Shown piece by piece: positions 17,493 to 26,612 of a DNA stretch of 64,000 nt. The DNA comes from Acinetobacter sp. Marseille-Q1618. GTDB taxonomy: Bacteria > Pseudomonadota > Gammaproteobacteria > Pseudomonadales > Moraxellaceae. Made by a program: the position numbers and the translations under genes. Position 1 is the stretch's first letter, and the number at the start of each line of letters is the position of its first letter. Below the pieces are notes generated by a model that worked only from the letters and a program-made list of their open reading frames with translations, made no database searches and was not told the origin of the DNA. The DNA is taken from assembly GCF_902809855.1 (NCBI RefSeq), contig NZ_CADDWJ010000004.1:113898-177897 (forward strand), in the 5' to 3' direction.

Positions 17493-18899
17493 ATGAATAA
17501 TATTATGACTTCACAATTAGACGATCAAATGGATCTTGAAGACCAAATGGCTTCTGCCCCTGAAATCGTTATTCCTTCATCTTTATATGTAGATGAAGGA
17601 AATAAATCTGTGAATGAAGAAGAGGTATATCTAAATAATGTAGATCCACTTTTAAAACATAATTATCGAATGTTGATTCATGACAAAATTGACCTTTCTG
17701 TTGTTACGATCAAATCAGAAGAAGATATTAGAAAAATTTTGACTGTAGCTAATGATTTTTCAGCTAGCGATGTTTTTATTCAAGCAGAGCGACCAGTCAT
17801 GATTAGACAATATGGAAAAATGTTTGCAATTACTAAAAACTTGATTATGCCAACAGATCTTAATAGCTACTTGTCTTTCATTAATGGCTCTGAATCTCTT
17901 TCTTCAATTCGAAAAGGGATAGGTCTAGACTTTCGTTATAATTGTTCTTTGTATGATCCTGATGCTGCAAACTCAGGTAGAGGATTTACAAAAGAACATT
18001 CCTATGAAGGTGATACCACTGTTACAGCAATTGATAAAGATAAAGTTTTATTTCGATGTAACGTTAGTGCTTGTATTGATATGGTCGGTAATGATTCCTT
18101 CCAGATCACCATGCGCTTAATCCCTTCAAATCCTCCAAAGTATTCTGATATTGGGATAGACGAAAGCTATGTAAAAAGATGTATTCCTCGAATCGGTATA
18201 CTTTATATGGCAGGTGAAACAGGTTCAGGAAAATCAACAACTTTATCTTCATACTTACGATATATTCTTGAAGAGGAAACACATATTCAAGGCAATATAT
18301 TAACACTAGAAGAACCTATTGAATTTCGATACAACGGAATTCAAAGTCAACATTCAATCATCATTCAAAGCCAAGTACCAGAACATTACCAATCATTCGC
18401 TTTAGGTGTAAGAGCAGCAATGCGAAGAAAACCTGCTTTAATTTTGGTGGGCGAATTACGTGATCCAACTTCATTTTCTGCTGCTATAGAATTATCTCAA
18501 ACTGGTCATCCTGTTTTATCAACTGTGCACAGTAACGATGTATCCTCAATTTTACCTCGTCTATTAGAGCTTGTTCCTGAAGATCAACGCTCAAATAAGC
18601 TGACAGAAATTATTACTACTGCACATGTCTTCATTGCTCAACGTCTTATTCAAACAGCAGACGCAAAGCAAATGGCTGTTCGAGAAACTCTATTCTTTAC
18701 ACGCTCATTCAAAACTAAACTACTTGACTTAGCAATAAGTAAATCAGGATACGCAGGTGTGGTTCAAGAAATCCGCAAAATTATGAATAACAATGTTGAA
18801 GGTACTGATATTTCGACACCAAATTTTGAAGTTCAAGCAAAAGACCTATTTGAGTCTGGAAAGATTTCAAATGAAGGTTATGAAGCACTTCTGGCTTAA
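17493..18899 (+). CDS. dotB: DotB/TraJ, PilT-like ATPase of the type I T4SS
   Basis: The 468-residue cytoplasmic ATPase has Walker A GETGSGKST at 241-249, an Asp box LTLEEPIEFRY, Walker B LILVGELRD near 315-322 and a His box GHPVLSTVHSND. These are the features of the PilT/VirB11-like DotB family, which powers assembly or substrate movement. Usual length is about 380; here an N-terminal acidic extension of about 70 residues is added. GCAGGA precedes ATG 17493. It follows dotC by 12 bases. Confidence 0.92.
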   Translation: MNNIMTSQLDDQMDLEDQMASAPEIVIPSSLYVDEGNKSVNEEEVYLNNVDPLLKHNYRMLIHDKIDLSVVTIKSEEDIRKILTVANDFSASDVFIQAERPVMIRQYGKMFAITKNLIMPTDLNSYLSFINGSESLSSIRKGIGLDFRYNCSLYDPDAANSGRGFTKEHSYEGDTTVTAIDKDKVLFRCNVSACIDMVGNDSFQITMRLIPSNPPKYSDIGIDESYVKRCIPRIGILYMAGETGSGKSTTLSSYLRYILEEETHIQGNILTLEEPIEFRYNGIQSQHSIIIQSQVPEHYQSFALGVRAAMRRKPALILVGELRDPTSFSAAIELSQTGHPVLSTVHSNDVSSILPRLLELVPEDQRSNKLTEIITTAHVFIAQRLIQTADAKQMAVRETLFFTRSFKTKLLDLAISKSGYAGVVQEIRKIMNNNVEGTDISTPNFEVQAKDLFESGKISNEGYEALLA

Positions 18900-18916
18900 C
18901 ATATAGGCAGGTATTT

Positions 18917-19174
18917 ATGGACAATAATAATTTTATTGATTGGGGCAAAAGTACAAATGTTCCTCAACTTTATAAACTAAACCTCGTTGCATTATTTGGC
19001 ATCATCATCGGGTTAATGCTGTATCGCTCTATGCCATATATCTTTTTTACATCCTTAATTGCCTTACCTATTTGCTTCATCATTGAAAATGTCTTAAAGA
19101 TGCCTTACGCCTATATTTTTCAATATATCCGTTGTTTGATTTTCGGAAAAATCAAATCTCCACGTAAGAAATAA
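18917..19174 (+). CDS. icmT: IcmT/TraK, small inner-membrane component
   Basis: The 85-residue protein has two close hydrophobic segments (about 25-60) and an amphipathic end FQYIRCLIFGKIKSPRKK. Size, the NFIDWGKSTNVPQLYKLN start and membrane layout match IcmT of Dot/Icm and TraK of IncI plasmids. It follows dotB directly, as in IncI (traJ-traK), which strengthens the call. AGGCAGG precedes the ATG. Confidence 0.8.
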   Translation: MDNNNFIDWGKSTNVPQLYKLNLVALFGIIIGLMLYRSMPYIFFTSLIALPICFIIENVLKMPYAYIFQYIRCLIFGKIKSPRKK

Positions 19175-19204
19175 GTTATTCAAATTTTAATAGGATTAAA
19201 GAAA

Positions 19205-19501
19205 ATGGCAAAAGAAATTTCCCCTAGTGAATTTTCACTTGCCAAAGAGTCTTTTGATATTAGTCATTTAGTAAACGACCCAAAAACAAAAGTCATAGAT
19301 CAAATCGTCAATAAGGTAAAAGTCCATGTGCAAGATAGAAAAGATTTAGGAGCCGTTTTATTGGTGGGTGGTGGCTCTACTACACTTGGCGAACGGTTAA
19401 TCAATAGTCTTGAATATAACAGCATTCATTTAGTTAAAGATCCAGAATTGGCTAATGCAAGAGGTTTGTATAAATGTGCTGCTTTCATGGCAAAAACTTG
19501 A
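19205..19501 (+). CDS. 98-aa orphan resembling the C-terminal end of an actin-like (ParM/StbA) protein
   Basis: Residues 45-98 read AVLLVGGGSTTLGERLINSL and then VKDPELANARGLYKCAAF. This is the last nucleotide-fold block of ParM/StbA actin-like ATPases (GGG turn plus a PEFANARG-like motif). The other subdomains are absent, and there is no earlier in-frame piece, since icmT sits just upstream. It lies inside the secretion operon with its own start (30-base gap) and looks like a maintained small gene rather than debris. Function is unknown; a regulatory or scaffold role is a guess. Confidence 0.5.
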   Translation: MAKEISPSEFSLAKESFDISHLVNDPKTKVIDQIVNKVKVHVQDRKDLGAVLLVGGGSTTLGERLINSLEYNSIHLVKDPELANARGLYKCAAFMAKT

Positions 19502-19506
19502 GGTGA

Positions 19507-19749
19507 ATGATGCCTCAATTATTTCGCTTAAAAGTCTCGATCAGCTTAGATAAATTACCCACCAGACAGCATGTGTTTTTAAATGCGCTTTCAGAGATTC
19601 CAGATTTGGTTCCTGAAAAGTTTTATGTACATTTGGTAACTTATTTCTTCTTAAATCAACAGAAGGATGCTATGAAAAATATTGTAGGACTCTTGGGTGA
19701 ATTAAAAAATAAAACTGTATTAAGGTTTCATAATGAAAATATTTTTTAA
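19507..19749 (+). CDS. 80-aa protein of unknown function in the T4SS operon
   Basis: Not recognised. It is helical, with no signal peptide or cysteine. It starts five bases after the previous stop, with GAGGTGA overlapping the junction, and its end overlaps the next gene by 17 bases. Tight packing suggests coupled translation within the operon. The middle (DLVPEKFYVHLVTYFFL) is hydrophobic but too short to be a sure membrane helix. Confidence 0.5.
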   Translation: MMPQLFRLKVSISLDKLPTRQHVFLNALSEIPDLVPEKFYVHLVTYFFLNQQKDAMKNIVGLLGELKNKTVLRFHNENIF

Positions 19750-20140
19750 CTTTTTACCAGGTTACAAGTTGGGTGATAGAGAAATCTACTGTCTAACCGC
19801 ACTCTATGAGAGGTCTAGTTTTCTCACTTATCATTTATATATGTACTACCAGTATCGTTGTGTCGAAAAAAATAGTGTCAAAGTAGCTCAACTTGAAAAT
19901 ACATTTTTTAATTTGAGTTTTGGATCCTATTTAGCTGAGTGCATTAAAATATTAAATGCAAATTCTAATTTTCTCTTAAATGCTCAAGTTATGAGTGCAA
20001 GTTATGACAGTGATGCAGTAGCAACATCCACCTTGATTGATGCATATACAAAACATTTTGATATAGCTAATTTGACTACAACAAATAAAACTGAAAAATT
20101 CATTGATCCCCCAATGAACCTGAACCAGAAAACAATATGA
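19733..20140 (+). CDS. 135-aa protein of unknown function in the T4SS operon
   Basis: Not recognised. Aromatic-rich N-terminal half (YHLYMYYQYRC), polar C-terminal end. No signal peptide. It begins inside the end of the preceding gene (17-base overlap), so it is probably translated by coupling. It ends 39 bases before the preferred start of the DotM gene. Confidence 0.5.
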   Translation: MKIFFNFLPGYKLGDREIYCLTALYERSSFLTYHLYMYYQYRCVEKNSVKVAQLENTFFNLSFGSYLAECIKILNANSNFLLNAQVMSASYDSDAVATSTLIDAYTKHFDIANLTTTNKTEKFIDPPMNLNQKTI

Positions 20141-20179
20141 ACTAGTCGCATATCATTATTGCTTAAAAAGGAGTTGGAA

Positions 20180-21541
20180 GTGGAACAAAATAATATCAAT
20201 CGTGGTGACTCAAGTGCAGACACACTTGTAGTTATTGTGATGTTAGTTGGCTTTGTTTGTGCATTTTTCTGGGGTACTTGGAAAATTGGTCATGAATTCA
20301 TTATTAAGAGTACACGAATTATTTTTGGCATTATTGAATTACCGTTTTGGTACATACAAATAGCAATTCAAAAGCTAACTAATAGCAAAGCTGAATTTTT
20401 AAATTTTACAACAAATACTATCGGAAAACTCTGTTATCCAGATCATAACCATTTGTACAATCCATTGTTACATTGTACTGTGAATACCAAAACAATTACA
20501 TTTGAATTTTATTACCTTAATAATTTATTTCCTTCCATTTTAATTGGTGCTGCAATGGTTGGTTATGTTTGGTATAAACATACTTTAAACTTAAAAGATA
20601 TTCCTGATGTACGTTATGCAAAACAACATGACTTAGAATCACTAATTAAAGAATTAGGAGGAATTTATCCTCATCTCAAATATATTACGCACTTTGTTCA
20701 ATCCAAAACGTCTACAGATAAAGGTTTCTACCGCTTTATGCTATCGCCTAGAGAGTTTATAGCTGAAAATGAACTGGCTTCAGGATTTAGAAAATATGAA
20801 ATCGAAACTATCGCAGACTTTAATCAAACTGATCAATTGACCAATTCTCAAAAAGACAACTTTTACCCTGTTTTAAAAGAAGTACAATTTAAAAAGATTA
20901 TGATGCAACAACTTGGTCAATTAATTTATCAACCAAGCAACTTAACCGATGGAGAAATCAATTTATTTGCAATCTTTTTACCAGTTGCATGCGCTACAGA
21001 TGAGAATATGTCTGATCAAGAATTTAAAAATATCTTAAAACAGAAAGATCAATTACTCGATTACTTTTGGAAAGTCGCACTGAATCAACTGAAAAATGAT
21101 AAAGGTTTTATCAATGAAAAACTTTTAACTCCAAGAGAATATAAAGGGTTTAATCGAAAAAAAATTGAAAGCTATGTAAATAAATACTGGAACCATCCAG
21201 TCTCTCAAAAGATTTTTAGTCAACATGCATACGCCTCTAGTGCATTAATCGCAATCATCTATAAAGCACGTACATTGGGCGTACTTGCTCCATGCGAAAT
21301 GCGTTGGTTAAGAATGTACGATCGTACCTTATGGGCTTTGGTTCAAAATGTTGGAAGACCTTCAATTTTTGCTGAGCAGATAGCAGCCTTCTCACATTAT
21401 ACTTCCGAATGCTATTACAGTCGTAAAAAGGTATCCCCTGATTTTAGTTATGCTTGGCTAGGATTAAATGAATCACTTAAGCGGTATAAGTACACTAATC
21501 CAGATATATACATAAAAGAAATAAACAAAAATACAGACTAA
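20180..21541 (+). CDS. dotM: DotM/IcmP/TrbA, coupling-complex component
   Basis: The 453 residues start from GTG 20180, chosen because AAGGAG lies six bases before it; the TTG at 20159 has no site. Two membrane helices (about 17-40 and 105-125) are followed by a cytosolic domain. The C-terminal block RTLWALVQNVGRPSIF, then IAAFSHYTSECYY and AWLGLNESL is the DotM/TrbA signature. DotM works with the DotL coupling ATPase to bring substrates to the channel; DotL itself is not in the window. It is followed by a TrbB-like thioredoxin protein, as in IncI trbA-trbB. Confidence 0.85.
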   Translation: MEQNNINRGDSSADTLVVIVMLVGFVCAFFWGTWKIGHEFIIKSTRIIFGIIELPFWYIQIAIQKLTNSKAEFLNFTTNTIGKLCYPDHNHLYNPLLHCTVNTKTITFEFYYLNNLFPSILIGAAMVGYVWYKHTLNLKDIPDVRYAKQHDLESLIKELGGIYPHLKYITHFVQSKTSTDKGFYRFMLSPREFIAENELASGFRKYEIETIADFNQTDQLTNSQKDNFYPVLKEVQFKKIMMQQLGQLIYQPSNLTDGEINLFAIFLPVACATDENMSDQEFKNILKQKDQLLDYFWKVALNQLKNDKGFINEKLLTPREYKGFNRKKIESYVNKYWNHPVSQKIFSQHAYASSALIAIIYKARTLGVLAPCEMRWLRMYDRTLWALVQNVGRPSIFAEQIAAFSHYTSECYYSRKKVSPDFSYAWLGLNESLKRYKYTNPDIYIKEINKNTD

Positions 21542-21549
21542 AATATTTA

Positions 21550-21576
21550 TTTTTTGCATATATGTTTTTTTTAAAA
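21550..21576 (+). promoter_or_regulatory. Shared AT-rich upstream motif, copy 1
   Basis: TTTTTTGCATATAT followed by a T-run and AAAA. A copy with two changes in 27 bases occurs at 30260-30286, also upstream of a plus-strand gene. It lies 47 bases before the TrbB-like start. Confidence 0.45.
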
Positions 21577-21622
21577 TATTGTATTATTTGTTTATCCCCC
21601 AATAAATATCAAAGGGTTTAAA

Positions 21623-22600
21623 ATGTCTAATAAAACACTTGGACAGCAAAACATACAAACACAAATTTCGCTGAAAAGCTTAATAATTGGTTTAATTTTG
21701 GCTGCCCTTATATTTGCTCTATGCTATTTCTTAATATTTGTTAAAAATAAGGACAATGTTGAAACCAAAGCAGATCCAAATGCTGCTCAATCTGTTACTG
21801 CCAAAAGTAATGATTACAGCCCAACTCTACATAACAATATAGCGAAAGTGGGTGAAATTAAGGAAGTTAATAAAATTAATGGTGATCTGCTAGCATGGAC
21901 TGTAATAGTGAATGGTGAACCTCAAATTATTTTTACAACTAAGGATGAAAGTGTAGTCATTACAGGTAATGCTTTTGATTCTAATAGTATGGATAGTATT
22001 AGCCTTCCTCTTTTACAAGCTGCACAACAAAAATTTGCAGGTGGACAAGCCTTAGCTTCTCAAGGTCAAGTCACTCCACAAGGCTCAGTAGATTTTGCTG
22101 AAATCGTAGGGGAATGGAAGGGTGAAAACCCTCCTGCTATTGCAATGCTAAGTAAATTAAAAGGTGCAAAAGAAGGTAAAGGATCTGATGCTGATACGCT
22201 TTATATACTTTACGACCCTCGCTGTCCAAATTGTCACGATGCTTACCGAGCTACACGTAAATATGTAGAGAAAGGATTTTCAATAAAATGGATTCCTACC
22301 GTACTGTTAAAGCAATCCGAAGATGGATACAAATTAGGTGCAGCTACATTAAAAGATCCTACTCTACTTGGTAAAGCATTCTCCAAAGATACGACTGGAT
22401 TACCAGAAGCCAGTGCAGAAGATAAGAAAGCAATTGATGAAAACCAAGCATTTTTAGTTGAAGCTTTTAAACAATCAGTAGGTGGAAATACCATTGCTGT
22501 GCCATCAGCTTTCTATCTGAATAAAAAGACAGGTCAACCTAAAATGACAACTGGTGTATCTGATAACAGTATTTTAGAAATGATTTTCGGGAAAATATAA
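21623..22600 (+). CDS. TrbB/DsbC-like membrane-anchored thiol-disulfide protein
   Basis: The 325 residues have an uncleaved-looking N-terminal helix (about 17-40), an N-terminal dimerisation-type strand region (AWTVIVNGEPQIIFTT, then VITGNAFD) and a thioredoxin fold with active site DPRCPNCHDAY and the cis-Pro loop AVPSAFYL. DsbC/DsbG-type proteins isomerise or reduce periplasmic disulfides. In IncI plasmids TrbB does this for transfer proteins. Here the likely clients are the cysteine-bearing exported TraW-like proteins at 42.4-45.4 kb. It overlaps the next gene by one base. Confidence 0.8.
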   Translation: MSNKTLGQQNIQTQISLKSLIIGLILAALIFALCYFLIFVKNKDNVETKADPNAAQSVTAKSNDYSPTLHNNIAKVGEIKEVNKINGDLLAWTVIVNGEPQIIFTTKDESVVITGNAFDSNSMDSISLPLLQAAQQKFAGGQALASQGQVTPQGSVDFAEIVGEWKGENPPAIAMLSKLKGAKEGKGSDADTLYILYDPRCPNCHDAYRATRKYVEKGFSIKWIPTVLLKQSEDGYKLGAATLKDPTLLGKAFSKDTTGLPEASAEDKKAIDENQAFLVEAFKQSVGGNTIAVPSAFYLNKKTGQPKMTTGVSDNSILEMIFGKI

Positions 22601-23427
22601 TGAAAATATTTAATAAAACACCCAAGTTCCCTGACACCTCACACCAACCTATCGTTGAAACTGGTATTCACAGTTATCAAGGACGGGACTATGACATAGC
22701 AAATATCCTATCAATCAAGGTTGATTTCGATAATGACAGTACAGCACATAACAATACACCAAGATTAATTTCTATCCCTTTACCTGCTGTTCCTTCAATT
22801 GATTATGATATTGAGTTTGGTGAATATGCAGACAACATAGATAATAGTGAACTTCCAACTAAAAGCATCACTTTTAAACCTAAAATAAAAATATCTGATG
22901 CGACTGCGGATATTAAAAGCTTTAAAACTCATGATTTGGCAGATATTAAATTAACTGTTTACCCCAAATCTTATGACAAAAAATCTAATTTTTATGAATG
23001 GTACACTAAGCAAGAATTACAAGACTATGTAAATGGTCAATGGAACAATGCTTTTAATTCAATTTCTCAAACTTACAATCAACATGGTTCTTTAAATTCA
23101 ATAGGAAATTACGCCTTCCAACCTTCCTATAATCAATCTATAGCTACTGCGCCACGTACCTACAATTTCATGGGACAAAATCTCAGCCTTTCACAATTAA
23201 TTATATCCCTTTTAATAATTGTATTATTAATTTATATCGCAATATCATTATATGGAAGATACATCTCAAATAATGGTAATTCAGCAGCACTTCAAAACCC
23301 ATATTCAAATGCGTCAATTGATAAACAAGTGCAAATAGCAGAAGATGTAGTCACGAGAGTTCAAGGCAAAATGGGTGTACCTAAACTTGCAGATAATGAT
23401 TTAGGTTGTTTGGCAGAAGTTAATTAA
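22600..23427 (+). CDS. 275-aa protein with one C-terminal membrane helix
   Basis: Not recognised. A long polar N-terminal region (about 195 residues, Asn/Asp/Tyr rich) is followed by one strong helix (SQLIISLLIIVLLIYIAISL, about 200-220) and a short polar end. It is therefore a bitopic membrane protein, probably with the N-terminus in the cytoplasm. It overlaps the TrbB-like gene by one base (stop/start TAATG), so it is coupled to it. In IncI plasmids this position holds trbC (DotL), but no ATPase motif is present here. Confidence 0.55.
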   Translation: MKIFNKTPKFPDTSHQPIVETGIHSYQGRDYDIANILSIKVDFDNDSTAHNNTPRLISIPLPAVPSIDYDIEFGEYADNIDNSELPTKSITFKPKIKISDATADIKSFKTHDLADIKLTVYPKSYDKKSNFYEWYTKQELQDYVNGQWNNAFNSISQTYNQHGSLNSIGNYAFQPSYNQSIATAPRTYNFMGQNLSLSQLIISLLIIVLLIYIAISLYGRYISNNGNSAALQNPYSNASIDKQVQIAEDVVTRVQGKMGVPKLADNDLGCLAEVN

Positions 23428-23435
23428 GGTTAAAT

Positions 23436-24356
23436 ATGAGACAGAAAGAGCGAAGAAAATCATCTTTAGGTATTTATTATAAGGATCTTAGTAATCTAAT
23501 AGCTGGTAATGACCACGCATTTGATTATAAACGTCTTGAGAATGGATTTTTTACAGAAGATAAGGATTTGAGTCTTTATTTATTAAATGGAGAAAAATCA
23601 CATTTTCAAAATCCGATTAAGAATTCTAAGCGGATCTACCCTCTTTTCAGTGATCGCTTAATTTCAGACATCATCACGTTTTTTGATACAGCAATATGGA
23701 TTGTTGAGCGTAGATTACCAATACAGTCATATACCAGAGCGATAACCCAGAATTTTGAATTACATCGAGACCTGTCTTCTGAATTTATAATCGCTTTGGC
23801 ACTCTTAAATAATTTGGAGTTTTCCAAAATTCAAAGTCAGTATCATATTGATGGTACTTCACATTTGATTGAGGTCACTCGTCAAAAGTCTCGTTTAGTA
23901 TGTGATATTCAAGATCGAAAAACTTTTAATGAAATAATTGATCAATGCAACCGCAGTATTGATGATGCTGAAACTGCTGCCTATGTAGAACGTCTGATTG
24001 TAACTGGACATGATCACATACTAAACACATTGCATTTGTATTCTAATCTTAATCAATATGTTATTTATATCGAGCAAGGTTCTAATGACAACTCAATTGG
24101 AAAATTACTAGGCATTCGCAAATGTGATATTAAACGCCTACGACAGTATGCCAATATCGAAAAACTTTTGATCGATGATAACCGTTCAGCACGAAGTAGA
24201 AAACTCAAATCAGATATTGAACAAATATTGGATTCTAAATGCTATGAATGGGTAAATAATATCTCAAATGTAAAAGGGATCAGTGAACACAGTGCTTTAA
24301 AATTAATCATTAGTGAACATAAGAAAATCACTACTGAATTAACTCCAAGTCAGTAA
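23436..24356 (+). CDS. 306-aa cytoplasmic protein of unknown function
   Basis: Not recognised. It has no signal peptide or membrane helix, is rich in Arg/Lys near the N-terminus, and has a helical middle. A helix-turn-helix-like segment NSIGKLLGIRKCDIKRLRQY near 225-245 suggests DNA binding. Eight bases separate it from the gene before. It may regulate or assist transfer. Confidence 0.5.
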   Translation: MRQKERRKSSLGIYYKDLSNLIAGNDHAFDYKRLENGFFTEDKDLSLYLLNGEKSHFQNPIKNSKRIYPLFSDRLISDIITFFDTAIWIVERRLPIQSYTRAITQNFELHRDLSSEFIIALALLNNLEFSKIQSQYHIDGTSHLIEVTRQKSRLVCDIQDRKTFNEIIDQCNRSIDDAETAAYVERLIVTGHDHILNTLHLYSNLNQYVIYIEQGSNDNSIGKLLGIRKCDIKRLRQYANIEKLLIDDNRSARSRKLKSDIEQILDSKCYEWVNNISNVKGISEHSALKLIISEHKKITTELTPSQ

Positions 24357-24367
24357 AGGTAAGAACC

Positions 24368-24976
24368 ATGCTCGAATTATCACCGTTAGTTGTTAAAGCG
24401 TTAGAAGAACTAAAAGATAAAGAAATCGTTCTTGCCTCATCCAATGCTTTACGTGTTAGAGCTTGGTTGTACCTTATGCGTTTCTTGAGTTCATTTAATT
24501 ATCAATATGAAAAGAAAAATCCTCATTCCAGTATTGAACTCAACCAACAGCAAGCTAGTTTATTTGCATTTGGATTAGATGATAACAATCCAGAGAATTT
24601 TTTATTCTTTGCTCAAGAAGCTGATTTTTGGTGGCTAGATGAAATTTGTATTGAATACATGTCGTTCATTGATAACTATTTGATAATCAAGATACCTTCC
24701 TTTGATTATGAAAATAAAAATGTAATCAGCGAAGATAAAATATCAGTTAAGAGTTTAACGATTAGCATCCCTTTAAGTGCAATCTACATGGAACAACTTA
24801 AAGCATATATACCTCATTTTAAATTCGTTATTTTAGGCTCAGTCAGCAAGTCTTATAAAGGGTTTAAAAAAATAGTGATCAATGAATACTCACAGGATAA
24901 AATTCCTATTAAAGCCACCACAAATGTAAATACGAAAGAGCACTATCGATCAAATAGTCGTAATTTTTTAGGATGA
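24368..24976 (+). CDS. 202-aa protein of unknown function
   Basis: Not recognised. No signal peptide or clear membrane helix. The middle has an aromatic acidic patch (FAQEADFWWLDEICIEYM), and the C-terminal 25 residues are polar and basic. It lies 11 bases after the gene before and 3 bases before the next, in the same operon. Confidence 0.5.
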   Translation: MLELSPLVVKALEELKDKEIVLASSNALRVRAWLYLMRFLSSFNYQYEKKNPHSSIELNQQQASLFAFGLDDNNPENFLFFAQEADFWWLDEICIEYMSFIDNYLIIKIPSFDYENKNVISEDKISVKSLTISIPLSAIYMEQLKAYIPHFKFVILGSVSKSYKGFKKIVINEYSQDKIPIKATTNVNTKEHYRSNSRNFLG

Positions 24977-24979
24977 CAG

Positions 24980-25597
24980 ATGAATTATTCAGAACTCATT
25001 GAAGTATTTAAAAAAAATTTAACGGATAAAAGTTTTCTTATTGATCGTTTAGTTCATTCAAATAATCCATTACATATCAAAGATGTATTTGCAGCCAGCG
25101 AAATGTTGAATAAAGCCAATATGGTTTTCCATGAGCTTTTAGATACTAATGAAAATACTCCAAATGAATACATAAAAATGGATAAATATAGTTTAAGATC
25201 GCAAACTTTTATAACAAAAAACAAAGAAAAAACAATAGTTTATGTATTTAACTATATCCCTGAAAATAGTTTAACTGAAATTTTTAATCAGTGTATTGGT
25301 ACTTTAAATTCACCTCAAGTTTTTGGAAAAAATTCACATTTAAATATTAAAGGTTTACTGCTCAATATTTTTGAAATCACTCCAGCACAATTTGTTTTTC
25401 CTGCTTGGGTTAATGTATTTCTTATTGATGGTCTTACTAGCCGAGCTATGCCTAACATTGCCCTTTCATCGATAGAAGATCAATTATCTAACCCAATCGA
25501 TTTTTATCCTGATGCAATTAAAACCTTAGATGATCTCTATAATTTTGATGTACCTGATGTAGATATAAGTATCAATGATGTTTTCACAAAAATTTAA
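24980..25597 (+). CDS. 205-aa protein of unknown function, last gene of the plus-strand T4SS run
   Basis: Not recognised. Soluble, mixed alpha/beta in appearance, with a hydrophobic patch FVFPAWVNVFLIDGL near 135-150 and an acidic end (DVPDVDISINDVF). Three bases from the previous gene. The parAB operon starts 140 bases later after a regulatory region. Confidence 0.5.
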   Translation: MNYSELIEVFKKNLTDKSFLIDRLVHSNNPLHIKDVFAASEMLNKANMVFHELLDTNENTPNEYIKMDKYSLRSQTFITKNKEKTIVYVFNYIPENSLTEIFNQCIGTLNSPQVFGKNSHLNIKGLLLNIFEITPAQFVFPAWVNVFLIDGLTSRAMPNIALSSIEDQLSNPIDFYPDAIKTLDDLYNFDVPDVDISINDVFTKI

Positions 25598-25610
25598 AAA
25601 GGTTGGCATA

Positions 25611-25630
25611 AACTTTCATATATGAAATTT
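25611..25630. promoter_or_regulatory. TTTCATATATGAAA palindrome upstream of parA
   Basis: AACTTTCATATATGAAATTT, a palindrome with one mismatched pair. Its core is the same as in two perfect palindromes at 42357-42382 and 42401-42420. A half copy, CTTTCATAAAT, follows at 25644. This is a candidate ParB site or operator. Confidence 0.6.
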
Positions 25631-25709
25631 ATTTAGAAAAATACTTTCATAAATCTAAATTCTACTGTATTCTAATTTGCAAGTGGTGAACGAGCTTAAG
25701 CATGAGTTC

Positions 25710-25729
25710 ATCCTAATTTAAATAAGGAT
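25710..25729. promoter_or_regulatory. Imperfect palindrome over the parA ribosome binding site
   Basis: ATCCTAATTTAAATAAGGAT, one mismatched pair of ten. The right arm contains the AAGGA that serves as the parA Shine-Dalgarno. It could be an operator for ParA/ParB autoregulation or fold in the mRNA and limit translation. Confidence 0.45.
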
Positions 25730-25737
25730 AAAAGAGA

Positions 25738-26610
25738 ATGGTTCACTCTATCACAGCAAAAGATGCAGGTATTCTTGCAATCGGAAATGGTAAAGGCGGT
25801 GTTGGTAAAAGCACTTTTACAGTTTATACAGCATTTCATTATGCTGAAAAGGGTTATAAAGTCATCGTTATTGATTTAGATAATCAAGGTAACAGTTCCG
25901 ATCACCTTCTTAAATTTAATAAATCCATTAATCTTCCTGACTATGTAAAAAAACCAGAAGTCAGTACAGTGCTTAAAGGCAAAGCTGTAGATCTTTTTAA
26001 TAAACCTTTAAATGAGTCTCAACTATCCAACATAAATGGTACAATCTCAATTTTTAGTCCTGATATCGATCTGGCAAATTTGGGATCAAACATGACCATT
26101 GAAAATATTAATACGCTTAAAGATAATTTGAAAAATCTTTTAAAAAACAAAACGATAATTATTTTTGACACTCCACCAACTTTAGGTGATCTTTTGCTTG
26201 TTCCCTTGTCAGTCTCTCATGTAGTGCTGATACCGACACTATTAAAGACTTATGCAATTGATGGTATTGCTTCATATTTAGAATTTGCAAACAAAATCAA
26301 AAAAGATTGGAATCCAAGTCTTATCATTGGAGGTTTAATTCCTAATCTAGTTGATAAAAAATCGCAAGTTCAAACTGAGCTACTAAAAGGTATTGAAATG
26401 GAAGGTAAACAAATGGGGCTTATCTATTATGAAAACGGTGAAATCCTACATATACCTAATAAAAATGTCATCGAAGAAGCTGCCGTATTAGGCGTAGCAA
26501 CATGGCATATTCTAAAAACATCGACTCGACCTGTGCGTAAAACATTTAACACACTTTTTGAGCAAATTAGCAAACAACTTAAATTAGCAAATAAAAATAA
26601 TGGAGAATAA
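25738..26610 (+). CDS. parA: ParA, plasmid partition ATPase
   Basis: The 290 residues carry the deviant Walker A KGGVGKST (19-26) of the MinD/ParA class, VIVIDLDNQGNSS (Walker A' Asp) and IIIFDTPPTLGDLL (Walker B). ParA forms ATP-dependent patterns on the nucleoid and moves the ParB-bound plasmid. There is no long N-terminal helix-turn-helix domain, so it resembles the shorter class Ib. AAGGA at 25724-25728 supports the start. parB begins two bases after its stop. Confidence 0.92.
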   Translation: MVHSITAKDAGILAIGNGKGGVGKSTFTVYTAFHYAEKGYKVIVIDLDNQGNSSDHLLKFNKSINLPDYVKKPEVSTVLKGKAVDLFNKPLNESQLSNINGTISIFSPDIDLANLGSNMTIENINTLKDNLKNLLKNKTIIIFDTPPTLGDLLLVPLSVSHVVLIPTLLKTYAIDGIASYLEFANKIKKDWNPSLIIGGLIPNLVDKKSQVQTELLKGIEMEGKQMGLIYYENGEILHIPNKNVIEEAAVLGVATWHILKTSTRPVRKTFNTLFEQISKQLKLANKNNGE

Positions 26611-26612
26611 AA

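Noticed and set aside
18106..18306. Minus-strand frame across the DotB Walker A region
   Set aside because: Antisense to strongly conserved ATPase motifs. No independent support.
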